Assembly: GCA_025267735.1 (NCBI GenBank)
Contig: CM046301.1
Span: forward strand, 13,514,190 to 13,578,189
Length of the DNA stretch: 64,000 bases
Source of the DNA: Mactra quadrangularis
Lineage: Eukaryota > Mollusca > Bivalvia > Venerida > Mactridae
Reading direction: 5' to 3'
Every line of letters begins with the position of its first letter. Within the stretch, counting starts at the first letter, position 1. Position numbers and translations under genes: made by a program. Below the pieces are notes generated by a model. The model saw only the letters and a program-made list of their open reading frames with translations. It had not been told where the DNA came from and ran no database searches. This document shows, piece after piece, positions 1-12,640 of the stretch.

Positions 1-3000
1 GGATTACAAGTAAACTCGTTGATAGCTTAACGTTATAGGAAATCCATATACGTCTTGATACACATAATCTTCCTGCCACCACCAATATTTATTAACGTCA
101 GAGTTACGTTTTTCTTGAGATAATTAGTGAAATAAGGTGCCACAGTGACAAATATAGACAAGTGACAATGTTTATGTAATCTCCTAGGACGCTGATATGA
201 TCAGGAGCTTCATTTACGTTATTTTAGTTCACTAATATCTTGTTTTCTTCAAAAAGATCAATCAGTACAAACAAGAAAACCATCTATATTGGAGCTGTTA
301 TTATTTAACAAATTTGAACATTTAAATCTTTTCTGAAAGTATATGGTAATCATTCATCGGTATAAGGATATGTGATAGGTTCTATGTCAGATAAAACACT
401 TCTTGCATGACATCAATTTGTAGAAGAGTACTTAAACGTATGTGCAGATTAAAAATCTCCCAAGCCATGTGCATTTTAAATCAAGGGTTGCTCACAAAGC
501 TGTAGAAAATACAATGCACTTACTTCAGCCTTGCTGGCAACCCTCGATATAAAAGATATGAAGTTTTCCAATGGCTAGTTTTGAGAGAAACGGTTAAAAG
601 AACCATGGTTGCCAAAATGATGTCTAAAACGGGTGCCAATTTGGAGAGGTTTACAATTTGTGATAAAAATGCCAAAAACTAATTAGAACACATTTTGAAA
701 GCCGCTAGATGTTTCCTAAATCGAGACCATCATATATGATACATGTATAAATTTGTAATCAAAATAAACTACCTCGATACAATGAAAATATGAAATAGAT
801 ATACTAGCAGAAGTGTTATAATGTTTGCCTTGGAAGTTTTGATCAGAAATTTAAGCTGACTCCGGGAAATACCTGCCAAATATTAATAAAATGAATATCT
901 ATCTGACATGCAGAATGACTGGTTGTTAAAAGAAACAAAATTTGTTTTAACACGCGCTCAATGAACACTCTGATCCGATACAGACACTAACAAGCCAAAT
1001 CTCTACAGATAACATAAATACTGGATATAGATAATTAGAGATTTATACCTGTAGAATAAAAATATTTTTGATTGCATCAAATACTCAGGTGTGGTAAAAT
1101 TCTGTCTTGTGGAAGAGTATTTCAGGTTAAAGTAATACAATGTGCCAAATTGTACGGAAATACATAAAAATCTGATCAGTTTGATATAAATATTTCGGTT
1201 TTATTATTTAAAAAGCTTTCTTTGTTAAATGCGTAAACAAACGTATTGGTAGAATACTAAGGATAGTTTAATTATGATGATCGTTTGAATTAGAAATTAT
1301 GTCAAGTTCACTGATATTTGAAATGTATCTTCCTTTGAAAATCCTAAAGTATTATCATTTTTCCAAATTGTCTGCTTATTTTGATTTCAGAATTTACACA
1401 TAAATCGCATTTATGTTATCATTGAAACAATTAAAGTACTGTCATTGGTAAACATTCCTTTCTATTTATATAGTCATCTTTAGCATTTAATAGTTCAGTA
1501 TTTAAAGTTACACATTGAACACTGGTACGGTTTAGAAGGTATTTATAGAATTACCTAGCACCAGAAGTTTCAAATTAATGATTTTTTAATCAAATGGTTT
1601 TATTCAGTTCTGGGAAAGTATGTTCTGATTTCAAGATATAACTCAACACGTGTAAATGTATTTGACATTCATTCTTAGATTTCATTGTATCAACTAACAA
1701 TACTAGTAGATTTAGATCTACTAATTACTATTTCAATGAAATTATGCTTAGACTAGTAATCAAAACTGATGATATTGATTCAGCTTGTCTTGAAGTGTCG
1801 CAACAAATAATTACATATCGTACTATTAATAGTTAATAACTTACTGTACTATATATAGTACAAGTTGGTCAATGCATTCTCAGAAACTTTAGATATTGAG
1901 TGTCAATTACATAACTAACCGAGAATTGTCTATGATTTTGCACAGAAATGTGGGCGGTCAGTAAATCAATGAACTTGTTAAGTATAGGTGAGTGAATTAA
2001 GATGAAGAGTTTTGCCTATGAATCTCTTAATAATTGTAACAATGGCGCACGTAATTTCTATTGGACGCCAAAATTAAACAAGCGAAGACGTAAATAATTG
2101 ATTCGCTCAACAGTTGCAATTATAACCGTTCACAATATTACAAAAGAGGATTAGGGTTGTATTCAACCGGCTTAAACTGCATTGTAAAGGTATAGTCACT
2201 TTTTATTTTGTGGAGTAAGATGCTGATGAGTGCTGCATAGAGCACTGACCTAGCTCAATGAACATATGTCACTAGTGAGTAGGTCGTAGAACTTATATAT
2301 GTCTAGATAAATCCTGACACGTATAGAACGATGATCAGAAATCGAAATATGCATGTAGGTATAAGTAACTGTTTGTGACAATACACTGTTTCAGATTTGA
2401 CATAAAAATGAATATTTAGTTGATAATTTGGAATAGAATTTAATGTACGTAAAACATTTCATGAAATTAAATCTAAACCTGTAGCGCGCATGGATTTTGA
2501 ATCTGGTGTTTAGAAGGGGGTACGGGTTCGAATCACACCCGGGGAGGTTATACCCCTCCATGAACATTTAACAGTAATGTCAATTTTTCTCCATTGATAA
2601 GGTATATGGAGTAGTTTTTGGCCTTGAGGAAGGGTAGGTGAGTACTGGTTATAGACAAAGGTTCAGAAAAGCTAAGTTAGGTGTGTTTGACAACAATGTG
2701 TTGCTACGGCGTTAAACCCAGTATAGATATACATCTCAACCGCTTTCGTTGAGCCAAATCTTAAAATTCAGCGTCTGACGTCAAAGTGTGCAAAACTTTA
2801 ATTTATATCATATGCTTCCATTCGATAGCTTTAGGTAAATTGCAATTCAATATTTAATCATACATGCTGCAATCCTTTTCATGAGATACGAGTTTATAAA
2901 ATAATGGAACTAGGATTGAAAAGTAACAGTCGCTTTTTACTTAATTTACAAAAGTATTTTATTGTTTAAAGAAATGTAATAATTTTGAGCGATTTTAATT

Positions 3001-4361
3001 AATAGTTCATATTAAAGTTGTGCGTCAACCTAAATATTTACCAATTGATTTGCTTTAAGATGGGAAGACATTAGAAGTAATTTGCAAATGATTCGATGAT
3101 GATTACACAAACTATCGATATAGTACGTTATGTTAATATAATACCAGGGAGTATTGGTAAATAAACATCAATGATATGTTTCATTAATATATCTGATTGA
3201 ACACACTGATATCAAAATTGATATACATGTATCTATAAACAATAATGCCAACACAATAAGGTGGTTTTCTCTTTCACTAACTACGATAAAATATATTCAA
3301 CATAAACTTTCGTGCACTCACTACAGTATTATAGCAACATTTTCTCGTTTTCTGTTTTTGTATTCTTCATTACTTTCGGACAGTTCATTGTAATCAAAAC
3401 AATGTCAATTTATTAACAAGCACAAGGTATCAAACAATCAACACAATAAGATATGATTAGTAGAGTTGTACATACCATTATCTTAACAGAAATGTTGGAA
3501 ACAGAACAAAGTAAATCTGCATTATACATTTAACAGATAGTCTTGAGATAACTTAATGTGACAGATCATTTATTGTGTGCTGTTATTGTATAATATAATA
3601 TGAAAAACAAATTTACCATTGTGTTGGAACTAAATGGAAAGGCATCAAAGCTTTCTTAAAAGTGAATGTAGAAATTGAATGTGTACTAAAACACATAGAC
3701 ACGTAATTATTTACTTATTTAGTTTAAGGCTTTCATACTCCTTCGAGTTGTAATCTAAGTTCCAAACCAAGTTACATGTATTGCATGTCACTGCATGTTT
3801 AATTTTAACAATTAATGCTTCCCTGTGAAGTACCGAAGTTAAAATGTCACTGAGTCCATGAAACGTCCATGCCAATCTGAAGCGTGACTAAGTGAATGTA
3901 CAAACTATTCCCAACAACGAATGTCATAATTAGTCATTAATCATTTGCAATGTTTTGCATGCAACTTCTAATGATTTCAAAGGAGGATAAAAACTACTAA
4001 TGTTATTATATATGATACTTCTTAAAAATTAAATCCCCACGCTTCAGTCAATGCTGATATGGCGTATAAAATGCAAAATTATCCAGTTTATTAGCACTAA
4101 AATGACCTTTCTTAGTTTGTGTTCAGCCTTTGTCTGCAGCATGAGATTAGTGTGTTTGTTGCGAGGCATATTTGATTCATCATTCAATGACCCAAGTTCT
4201 TAGTTGTTTTGCAATCACCCGCCTTAAAAATACGCCATTGTCGAGACAAGCGCTGCAGTATATTAGTATAATGTTCCAAAACTAATTCAGACTTAAGACA
4301 TTTCAATAATATGTCTGGTATGAACCTCTAAAGGCTTGATCATTAGCAGCTATCACCTAGC
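1..4361. repeat. Tandem segmental duplication, copy 1
   Basis: This block is repeated from about 4362 onward: the first bases (GGATTACAAGTAAACTCGTT) recur at about 4362, and matching order continues to about 3800 in this copy and 12630 in the next. By eye the copies match at most positions with small indels. About 130 bp near 1050-1185 and the last 560 bp (3800-4361) have no obvious counterpart in copy 2. Apart from the SINE at 2480 no gene, RNA gene or long open frame is recognised; the block is AT-rich non-coding DNA. Confidence 0.9.
2480..2725 (+). mobile_element. tRNA-derived SINE (family b), copy in duplication unit 1
   Basis: The head resembles a tRNA gene, with a clear B box (GGGTTCGAATC near 2524) preceded by a weak A-box region starting GTAGCGCGCATGG. 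A body of about 180 bp follows. It ends with GTTGCTACGGCGTTAAACCC, the same 3' tail as the more common SINE family in this window although the bodies differ. The same insertion is at about 11301, so it predates the 4.3 kb duplication. It is degenerate and probably inactive. Confidence 0.7.
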
Positions 4362-5747
4362 AGGATTACAAGTAAACTCGTTGTCAGCTTAACGTTATAG
4401 GAAATCCATATACGTCTTGATATACATAATCTTCCTGCCACCACCAATATTTATTAACGTTACGTCAGAGTTACGTTTTTCCTGAGATAATTAATGAAAT
4501 AAGGTGCCACAGTGACAAATATAGACAAGTAACAACGTTTATGTAATCTCCTAGGACGCTGATATGATCAGGAGCTTCATTTACGTTATTTTAGTTCACT
4601 AGTATCTTGTTTTCTTCGAAAAGATCAATCAGTACAAACAAGAAAACCATCTATATTGGAGCTGTTATTATTAAACAAATTTGAACTTTTTAAACTTTTT
4701 CTGAAAGTATTTGGTAATCATTCATCGGCATAGGGATTTATGATAGGTTCTATGTCAGATAAAACACTTCTCACATGACATCAATTTGTAGAAGAGTACT
4801 TAAACGTATGTGCAGATTAAAAATCCCCCAAGCCATGTGCATTTTAAATCAAGGGTTGCCCACAAGGCTGTAGAAACTTGCTCTTTTACGCAATGCACTT
4901 ACTTCAGTCTTGCGGACAACCCTCGATATAAATGATATGAAGTTTTCCAATGGCTAGTTTTGAGAGAAACGGTTAAAGGAACCATGGTTGCCAAAATGAC
5001 GTCTAAAACGGGTTTACAATTTGTGATAAAAATGCCAAAAAGTAATAAAAACACATTTTGAAAGCCGCTAGATGTTTCCTAAATCGAGACCATCATATAT
5101 ATGATATTAAAAGTTTGTAATCAAATATAAACTAACTCGATACAATGAAATATGCAATAAATATACTAGTAAAAGTGTTATAATGTTTGCCTTGGAAGTT
5201 TTTATCAGAAATTTAAACTTACTCTAGGAAATACCTGCCAAATATTAATAAAATGGATATCTATCTGACATGCAGAATGCCTGGTTGTTAAAAGAAAAAC
5301 ATTGTTTAAACACGCGCTCAATGAACACTCTGATCTGATACAGACACTAACAAACCAAATCTCTACAGATAACATAAATACTGGATATCGATAATTAGAG
5401 ATTTATACCTATAAATATTTTTGTTTTACCAATTAAGAAGCTATCTTTGTTAAATGAATAGCCACCCGGCTAGCTCAGGTGGTAGCACGCAAGTCTACTG
5501 ATCGAGGGGTCGTGGGTTTGATTACCGGAGGGGGCATACTTTCGTGAAGCTTGGTCATGAAATTATCTCTACGGCCATTCTCCCTCCTACCAATGATTCT
5601 TAATCATTTAGGGCAGTTGTCAGTCACTGACGAAAGTATGCGCTTCGTAGATGGTTAACAGCTCAATTAAGAGCCTTTCCATAAACAATGAGAAGGTTGA
5701 CTGACCGCTTTATATGACATATACAAGGTGTCGCTATGGCGTTAAAC

Positions 5748-8527
5748 GGCAATTCTCAATACGAAGGTCCATTTGGAAATGTAAATATGTGAAAAATCAA
5801 CTTCAAATAAAACAGTTTTAAATTATTTTTTCATTATTATGCATGTATCAGGGATGTAAATCTAATTTTCTGGATGCATAACTATCTTATTGTCAGTGCT
5901 ATGGCCATATAAAGAGGGTAAGGTGTAAACATTTTACTATTCGCTTTTAACATCCGATTTTGTACCCTCTTTGCAGACAGTGAAGGCGTACACACAAATA
6001 TCTTCTTCCGTACAAAATAAAATGATTTGGTTTGCAACAATTATACATGTGTCTTTGACTAAAAATAAAAAAGTCGACTACAATGACTTCTTAATTAAGG
6101 GATTATACCCCACTGAAATTAAGGCACAGTTTTCAATGCTAAGGGTAAAATCAAGACTGTAATCATTGGTGACCATCCACTTGTTTTCTATTATATGTTG
6201 ACGTCACAATGATAACCTGCTGTTTCTTATATTTCACTTTGATCATTGCCGATACAAAAAATGTACAGATTACCTGTGACAAGCCGCATACTTAAAAGGC
6301 ACGTTTATGTATAAAGAACAGGTGCAATGGTAACGGAAATTTTATATTGATAATATAAGTTTAAAACATAGTCAAACCCACCAAGTCTTTAACTGAACCA
6401 ACAAATGTGTTACTTTATAGTTGTATTTCATTTCTAAGTCAAATAGCTTACACGAATACAACATATTTTTTCATATCATATGTTTTATATAAATAATCAA
6501 AAAAATACGACTAGTAAAACAAACGCATTATTAATTTAAAAAGTTGAATGCTTTTGTTCAAACAGATGACGTGGTTCAGTTGAAACATAAAACTAAGACA
6601 CTGATTAAGAATGAGCGAGATCATAACTAGCTGATAAAACAACGCTTATCCGCAAAAATAACATAGTAACGGAAATTTTGTTCTCAGAGATATCTGCCAC
6701 CTGACATTATTTGATCTCTGCAATAATATTTAACAAAATGACGTGTACGTAATTTTAATATGTTCGTATGTTTTCAATTCAGTAAACTGATATACATGTA
6801 TATATGATATAAATAGAATATAGAGAGGGTCCCGAGGAGTCATGGCCACTAACATGAGAAATTGATTGTAAGGCATCTGACACAAAATCTATTGATACAT
6901 TTATCTGAATAAAAGTGTGACATTGAGTTGGCAATGCAAACAATAAAGCTCTAGGCCATACAATTTACGAATTTGTTTTCAATATTTCGTTATATAATTC
7001 CATGTTTAGTCTTGAGTTCCTTTTAGCGGGTCAATATTCAAGTATGCTGACCCCTGAGGCGGTGTCAATATTTATCCCATGGTAGGGGCTAAATTTGAAA
7101 AAAGGTGGCTGACCTTTACTAAATGCATCGTGCAAAAGTTGATGACTGATGGCTTTAAATTTTGTCAATACAATTTTAAGAGACTTATGACGGACGACGG
7201 ACAAACATCAATCAGAATAGATCACATTGAACAGATCGTGCTCTGGCTCTGGTGAGCTATAATATAAAAATCTGCTAAACATTATTGTCTTATGGTACTT
7301 GGTCTACTTGTTCGAGACTAATACGTGTATTTTATTAACCTTTGGTTAAATTGTATTGACTTGAATACATTTTCAAACTTACAATGCTGTTTTATTACGG
7401 ACAAAAACATAAAATATCCGTTACCCCATAGTAACGGAAATTTGGTACACTCATAATCTCTGTCTGTCGTATTTTAATAATTTCTTGAAGTAAATCAATA
7501 TTTGAATTTAAAGCCATATTTGTGCTCGTAGTTCATAATTCACAACGAGTTAATTTCAGCTCAACCTATAACTTATATCGCAATTAATAAAAGAACTGTC
7601 AACTTGTAAAAATCTTCATAATTAAACTATTTGTTAATTTATCTAACAAACTAAAAAAGGTGTTATTTTACCACGAGGCGTTCCTGAAGTCATAAGTGAC
7701 ATAAATATATGATGCACTGACTGGCGCAATGTCCCATCGAAACGTATACGACTGATATACCAAACATGGTAACGGAAATTTAAATCACAGAAATTTTCAA
7801 TTCGTATTGAAACTACGTGGTTTGAGCTCTACAAAGTTACAAACGAAGAATTATTCGACCATCTATAAACAGTTTTGTCAATTGATGTATTTATCGTCAT
7901 TATACCGTTTCAATATAGCTGGTATTTTCAGCAGCACCGGTAACGGAAATTTTGCTTATTTACTTTTTATTGACCCCTTTCACATTTGTCTCTCATGTAC
8001 CTTCATATATCATTCATACCAAAGGTTTTTGTTAATTTATTTAATAATCAATGAAACTAAGTTAACTTTTAGGCGTTTTTTATAATTCTGTGTTGATATT
8101 TAGCTTTCCAATCTAGCTGTGGCAGATACTGTATCGGAAATTTTATGAAAAGTATAAAGTCTGGCGACATGCACTCTGCATTAGATATTTAAAAAATGTA
8201 TAACATACTGTTTTACAGAGCCTTTTAAGTACAAATTTCAATTGTTTACCATTGCATATGCATGCAAATTTAACTCTTTCTGTGGCCGTGTTCTCTGCAA
8301 TTTTATTGCAAACAACACAGGGGTGTAGTGGCGACAGTAACGGAAATTTAAAATATGGGTCTAAAATGGCGATTACGATTTTATCAACAGTCCGATTTTT
8401 GTAACTTTTTTACACAACCATTGGACATCTACTAGGCAATGGACGAAACACTAAAATTCATTTTCTTACGTACTAGCAGGGAGTTATTTAACATTTTGTC
8501 AAATGGACCTTCGTATTGAGAATAACC
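5748..8527. mobile_element. 2.78 kb terminal-inverted-repeat DNA element, non-autonomous, with seven internal 13-mers
   Basis: The left end (5748-5775) and right end (8500-8527) are inverted copies sharing ATTCTCAATACGAAGGTCCA, with weaker similarity continuing inward. It sits inside the SINE tail, and its flanks both read TAAAC (GTTAAAC on the left, GTAAAC on the right), a likely target duplication of 5-7 bp. Inside are seven same-strand copies of GTAACGGAAATTT or near variants at 6330, 6666, 7431, 7769, 7940, 8131 (GTATCGG) and 8337. No open frame exceeds 92 codons and no transposase motif is visible, so it is probably mobilised in trans. Superfamily unknown. Confidence 0.8.
7030..7262 (+). 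repeat. Decayed mollusc-type dispersed repeat inside the 2.78 kb element
   Basis: It contains GACCCCTGAGGCGG, then ATCCCATGG..GGGGCTAAATTTGAA, then GACGGACGACGGAC and a terminal GCTCTGGTGAGCT. The order of blocks matches the better-preserved repeat at about 40590-40995. Its terminal hairpin is degraded. It is either nested in or part of the surrounding inverted-repeat element. Confidence 0.5.
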
Positions 8528-8737
8528 GTAAACCCAACAAAACCAACCAAACAAACAAATTTTTAAATGCGTACACAAATTTCTTAGTTAAATACTAAGG
8601 ATAGTTTCATATTATGATCGTCTAAATTCGATATTATTTCAAATCCACTTCCATGTAAAATGTACCTTTCATTGAACACCTGAAAGTATTCTCATTTTTC
8701 CAAATTGTTCGTTTATTTTGATTTCGGAACTACACAC

Positions 8738-10224
8738 TATCTTTCTGATAGACACTAGTTAGTAGATGTGGCCGGTATACATTCTTCTACTGCTCCTATA
8801 ACATGAGGTGGTCTCAGGGATCCATGCTAGGTCCTCTTTTATTTTTAATATATGTAAATGACATGTCTGCTGTTATCAATAGTAAACTCCTTTTATATGC
8901 AGATGATTCTGGCATTCTTGTATCTGGTAAGAACAAGAATGATATTGAAAATAGACTTTCTCTTGATATCAGTCTTATAAGTGAATGGTTAATTGACAAT
9001 AAGCTGTCTTTGCACCTCGGTAAAACTGAGTCTATACTTTTTGGATCTAAGTTTAAACTTAAATCTGATCCCAACATCCATGTAACATGTAATGGAATAA
9101 CTATTCAACCCACATCTTCTGTTAAATATTTGGGTGCTATACTTGACCAAAACTTATCATTTGAGACCATGGCTCGTAGTGTTCTTCAAAAAGCTAACGC
9201 TAGACTCAAGTTCCTATACAGAATAAAAGTTTATCTCACTCAGCACACCAAAAAGCTATTGATCATGTCTTTAATTCAATGTTATTTTGATTATTCTTGT
9301 TTTATATGGTACCATGGACTGACCCAAGCTTTAAAAAATAAGTTTCAAACTACTCAGAATAAATTAATAAGATTTGTATTTGATATGATTTTTAGAGCTC
9401 ATGTAGGTGCTGAACATTTTAGACTTCTAAATTGGTTACCAGGGTAAAACATAGGGTAAATCAGATCATTCTGAGTCATGTTTTAAAAATAAAACTCGGG
9501 AAATCTCCAGCTTATATGTCAAATAATGTTATTTCTCAAGACACTATCCACCTTTATAATACAAGACTTAGTAACAAAGGTGCCTTTTCTTTACCAAAAG
9601 TCAAAAGTTTTGGACTAAAATCTTTCTGTTACCTCGGCTGTTCATTATGGAACTCCTTACCATCCAACATTACACAAATAAAAAACCTTCCAAAATTTAA
9701 ACAAACTGTGAAACAGTATTTTTTAGATAATTTGTCTTAGATCTATATATGTTTTATTGATTCTAAACTGTGATACTTGAATAATTCTGTGATTAATTGT
9801 GTGATTATCTAATTAACTGTGATACCTGATCATTTCATGTGATAAACATTGTGACTATCAACTAAACCGTGATACTTTTAACATTTCTGTGATTAATTTT
9901 ATGTATACAGTATAACAACTGTCTGGTACATATTTTACATTTAACATCTACATGTATATTCAATTATCTGAAAGAATAAGTGCTATGTTCTATTTTTGTT
10001 TGTATTGGTCTTAATCATACTTCGGTTCATATTTGCTGTATCAATGCCTCTCTATGTCACGCCACCATCACGTAGGGACCACAATGGAAATAAGGGGTTG
10101 CCCTTTTTGTGCTATCCCTGGTGTTGGTGTGCCTGTCATAGCTTATTACATGTCACATGCTATGTAATATGTTTATTGTAATTATGCTATGTGTACACTA
10201 TGCCAAATAAATATTATTATTATT
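8738..10224 (+). mobile_element. 5'-truncated non-LTR retrotransposon (LINE)
   Basis: This insertion is absent from duplication copy 1: collinearity with about 1395 breaks near 8738 and resumes near 10225. It carries the 3' part of a reverse transcriptase frame, a 3' UTR of about 480 bp and a tail of (ATT)n. The 3' UTR holds a TAGGGACCACAATGGAAATA block near 10072, and a related block is at about 53716. The 5' end is missing, as usual for target-primed insertion. Clear target duplications were not seen. Confidence 0.85.
8762..9740 (+). pseudogene. LINE reverse transcriptase fragment with frameshifts
   Basis: The product would be the C-terminal half of a non-LTR reverse transcriptase, which copies element RNA into DNA at the nick site. 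The largest intact frame (8803-9447) shows QGSMLGPLLFLIYVND, the YADD catalytic box (8896-8907), and the palm/thumb-type motif NKLSLHLGKTESILFGSK. The upstream residues ..HSSTAPIT lie in another frame, with a stop and a missing base near 8800-8812. Near 9440 two extra bases (or one lost) shift the frame; the frame at 9432-9740 then continues with VKHRV.. and a C-terminal WNSLPSNI..F..K..F motif. The fingers, the endonuclease and any ORF1 are absent. The layout fits the jockey/CR1/I-type LINE assemblage; the exact clade is not determined. It is not functional. Confidence 0.88.
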
Positions 10225-11300
10225 CACATTTACAAATCGCATTTTTTTATCTTCAAACAATTAAGGTACTGCCATTTGTAAACATTTCTTTCTATTTGTA
10301 TAGTCATCGTTAGCATTTGTTCAATAAAGTTAAAAAATGAACACTGGTGCAGTTAAGATGAAATGAAAAAATTTACCTAGCATCAAAAGTTTCAAATTAA
10401 TGTATTTGTAGTCAAACAGTTTTATTTAGTTCTGGGAAAGTATGTTCTGATTTCAAGAAATAACTCAACACGTGTAAATGCATTCTTAGATTTCATTGTA
10501 TCAACTAACAATACTAGTAGATTTAGATCCACTAATTGCTAATTCAATGAAATTATGCTTAGCCTAGTAATCAAAACTGATGATATTAATTCAGCTATTG
10601 TGTTTGTCTTGAAGTGTCGCAACAAATAATTACATATCTCACTATTAATAGTTAATAACTCACTGTACTATATACTGTACAAGTTGGTCAATGCATTCTC
10701 TGAAACTTTAGTTATTAAGTGTCAATTACATAACTAACGGAGAATTTTCTATGATTTTGCGCAGAAATGCGGACGGTCAGTAAATCAATGAACTATTTAA
10801 GTATAGGTGAGTGAATTAAGATAAAGAGTTTTGCCTATGAGTCTCTTAATAATTGTAACAATGACGCACGTAATTTCTATAGGACGCCGAAATAAAACAT
10901 GCGAAGACGTAAATGATTGATTCGCTCAGCAGTTTCAATTATAACCGTTCACAATATTACAAAAGAGGATTAGGGTTGTATTCAACTGCATTGTAAAGGT
11001 ATAGAAACTTTTTATTTTGTGGAGTAAGATGCTGATAAGTGCTGCATAGAGCACTGACCTAGCTCAATGAACATATGTCACAAGTGAGTAGGTCGTAGAA
11101 CTAATTTATGTCTAGATAAATCCTGAGACGTATAGAACGATGATCAGAAATCAAGATATGCATGTAGGTATAAGTAACTGTTTGTGACAATACACTGCCA
11201 TAAATTCTGTTTCAGATATGACATAAATAGGAATGTTTAGTTGATTATTTGGAATAGAATTTAATGTTCGTAAAAACATTTTATGACATTAAATCTACAC

Positions 11301-11530
11301 CTGTAGCGCGCATGGATTTTTTATCTGGTGTCTAGAAGGGGGTACGGGTTCGAATCACACCCGGGGAGGTTATACCCCTCCATGAACATTGAACAGTATT
11401 GTCAATTTTTTTCCATTGATAAGGTATATGGAGTAGTTTTGGGCCTTGAGGAAAGGTAGGTGAGTACTGGTTATAGACAAAAGTCCAGAAAAGCTAAGTT
11501 AGGTGTTGCTACGGCGTTAAAACCCAGTAT
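11301..11530 (+). mobile_element. tRNA-derived SINE (family b), copy in duplication unit 2
   Basis: This is the counterpart of the element at 2480, with the same B box and the same GCTACGGCGTTAAA tail. It lacks about 14 bp (the GTTTGACAACAATG stretch) just before the tail. It arose by segmental duplication, not by independent insertion. Confidence 0.7.
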
Positions 11531-12234
11531 ATATTTCAACTGCTTTCGTTAAGCCAAATGTTAAAATTCAGCGTCTGACGTCAAAATGAGTAAAACTTTA
11601 ATTTATAGCATATGCTTCCATTCGATAGCTTTAGGTAAATTGAAATTCAATATTTGATTATACATGCTGCAATCCTTCTCATGAGATACGAGTTTATAAA
11701 ATAATGGAACTAGGATTGAAAAGTAACAGTCGCTATTTACTTAATTTTCAAAGGTATGTTATTGTTTAAAGAAATGTAATAATTTGGAGCGGTTTTAATT
11801 AATAGTTCAAATTAAAGTTGTGCGTCAACCTAAATATTCACCAATTGATTTGCCTTTGGATGGGAAGACTTTAGAAGTAATTTGCAAATGATTCGACGAT
11901 GATTGCACAAAATATCGATATAGTACGTTATGTTAATATAATACCAGTGAGTATTGGTAAATAAACATCAATGATATGTTTCAGTTTAATATATCTGATT
12001 GAACACACTGATATCGAAATTGATGTACATGTATGTATACACAATAATGCCAACACAATAAGGTAGTTATCTCTTTCACTAACTACGATAAAATATATTC
12101 AACATAAACTTTCTTGCACTAACTACAGTATTATAGCAACATTTTCTCGTTTTATGTTGTTGTTGTTTTTTTTTGTATTCTTCATTACTTTCTGACAGCC
12201 CATTGTAATCAAAACAATGTCAATTTATCAACAA

Positions 12235-12395
12235 GCACAAGGTATCAATCAATCAACACAATAAGATATGATTGGTAGATTGTACATACCATTATCTTAA
12301 CAGAAATGTTGGAAACAGAACAAGGTAAATCTGTATTATACATTTAACAGATAGTCTGTGATAACTTAATGTGACAGATCATTTATTGTGTGTTG
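12235..12395 (+). repeat. Landmark block shared by four duplicated segments (copy 2)
   Basis: The block runs from CAAGGTATCAA..CAACACAATAAGAT through GTACATACCATTATC to AACTTAATGTGACAGATCA. Related blocks lie at about 3425-3570, 15850-15950 (partial, split by a small DNA element) and 20015-20165. This indicates that the 12.6-20.2 kb region contains older, more diverged relatives of the 4.3 kb tandem unit. Confidence 0.7.
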
Positions 12396-12640
12396 TTATT
12401 GTATTATGTAATATGAAAAACAAATTTACCATTGTGTTGGAATTAAATAGGAAAGCATCAACACTTTCTTAGAAGTGAATGTAGAAATTGAATGTATAAT
12501 AAAATACGACACAAAATTATCTACCTATATAGTTTAAGGCTTTCATACTCCTTCGAGTTGTAATCTAAGTTCCAACCCCAATAACACGTATTGCAGGTCA
12601 CTGCATGATTTAATTTCAACAAATTACAATAAGCATTCAT

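Larger units (their letters stand above)
5461..8560 (+). mobile_element. tRNA-derived SINE (family a), split by a nested element
   Basis: The 5' part (5461-5747) begins with a tRNA-like head, with A box GGCTAGCTCAGGTGGTAGC and B box near 5512. The body and the tail GGCGTTAAAC follow. The tail stops at 5747 and resumes at 8528 as GTAAACCCAACAAAACC followed by an A/C-rich end. The 2.78 kb between is a separate inverted-repeat element. Direct repeats flank the whole SINE (TTGTTAAATG at about 5448 and TTTTTAAATG at about 8560), and the empty site is in duplication copy 1. Confidence 0.85.
4362..12640. repeat. Tandem segmental duplication, copy 2, expanded by insertions
   Basis: This copy starts with the same sequence as base 1 and follows copy 1 in order. 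It is interrupted at 5461-8560 (SINE with a nested inverted-repeat element) and about 8738-10224 (LINE). Removing both restores collinearity: TTTGTTAAATG at 5446 continues after 8561, and copy 1 shows the empty site near 1225. Similarity fades near 12630. No host gene is recognised. Confidence 0.9.

Noticed and set aside
7807..8085. 92-codon open frame as a transposase of the 2.78 kb element
   Set aside because: No catalytic residues or DNA-binding motif are recognisable, and it contains one of the repeated 13-mers as ordinary sequence.
6330..8349. CRISPR-like array from the seven 13-mers
   Set aside because: Repeats are too short, spacing is irregular (about 170-765 bp), and the DNA is animal-like.
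8814..9077. Minus-strand open frame of 87 codons
   Set aside because: It is the antisense shadow of the LINE reverse transcriptase.
9996..10181. Open frame of 61 codons downstream of the reverse transcriptase
   Set aside because: It lies in the LINE 3' UTR around the TAGGGACCACAATGG motif and shows no protein features.
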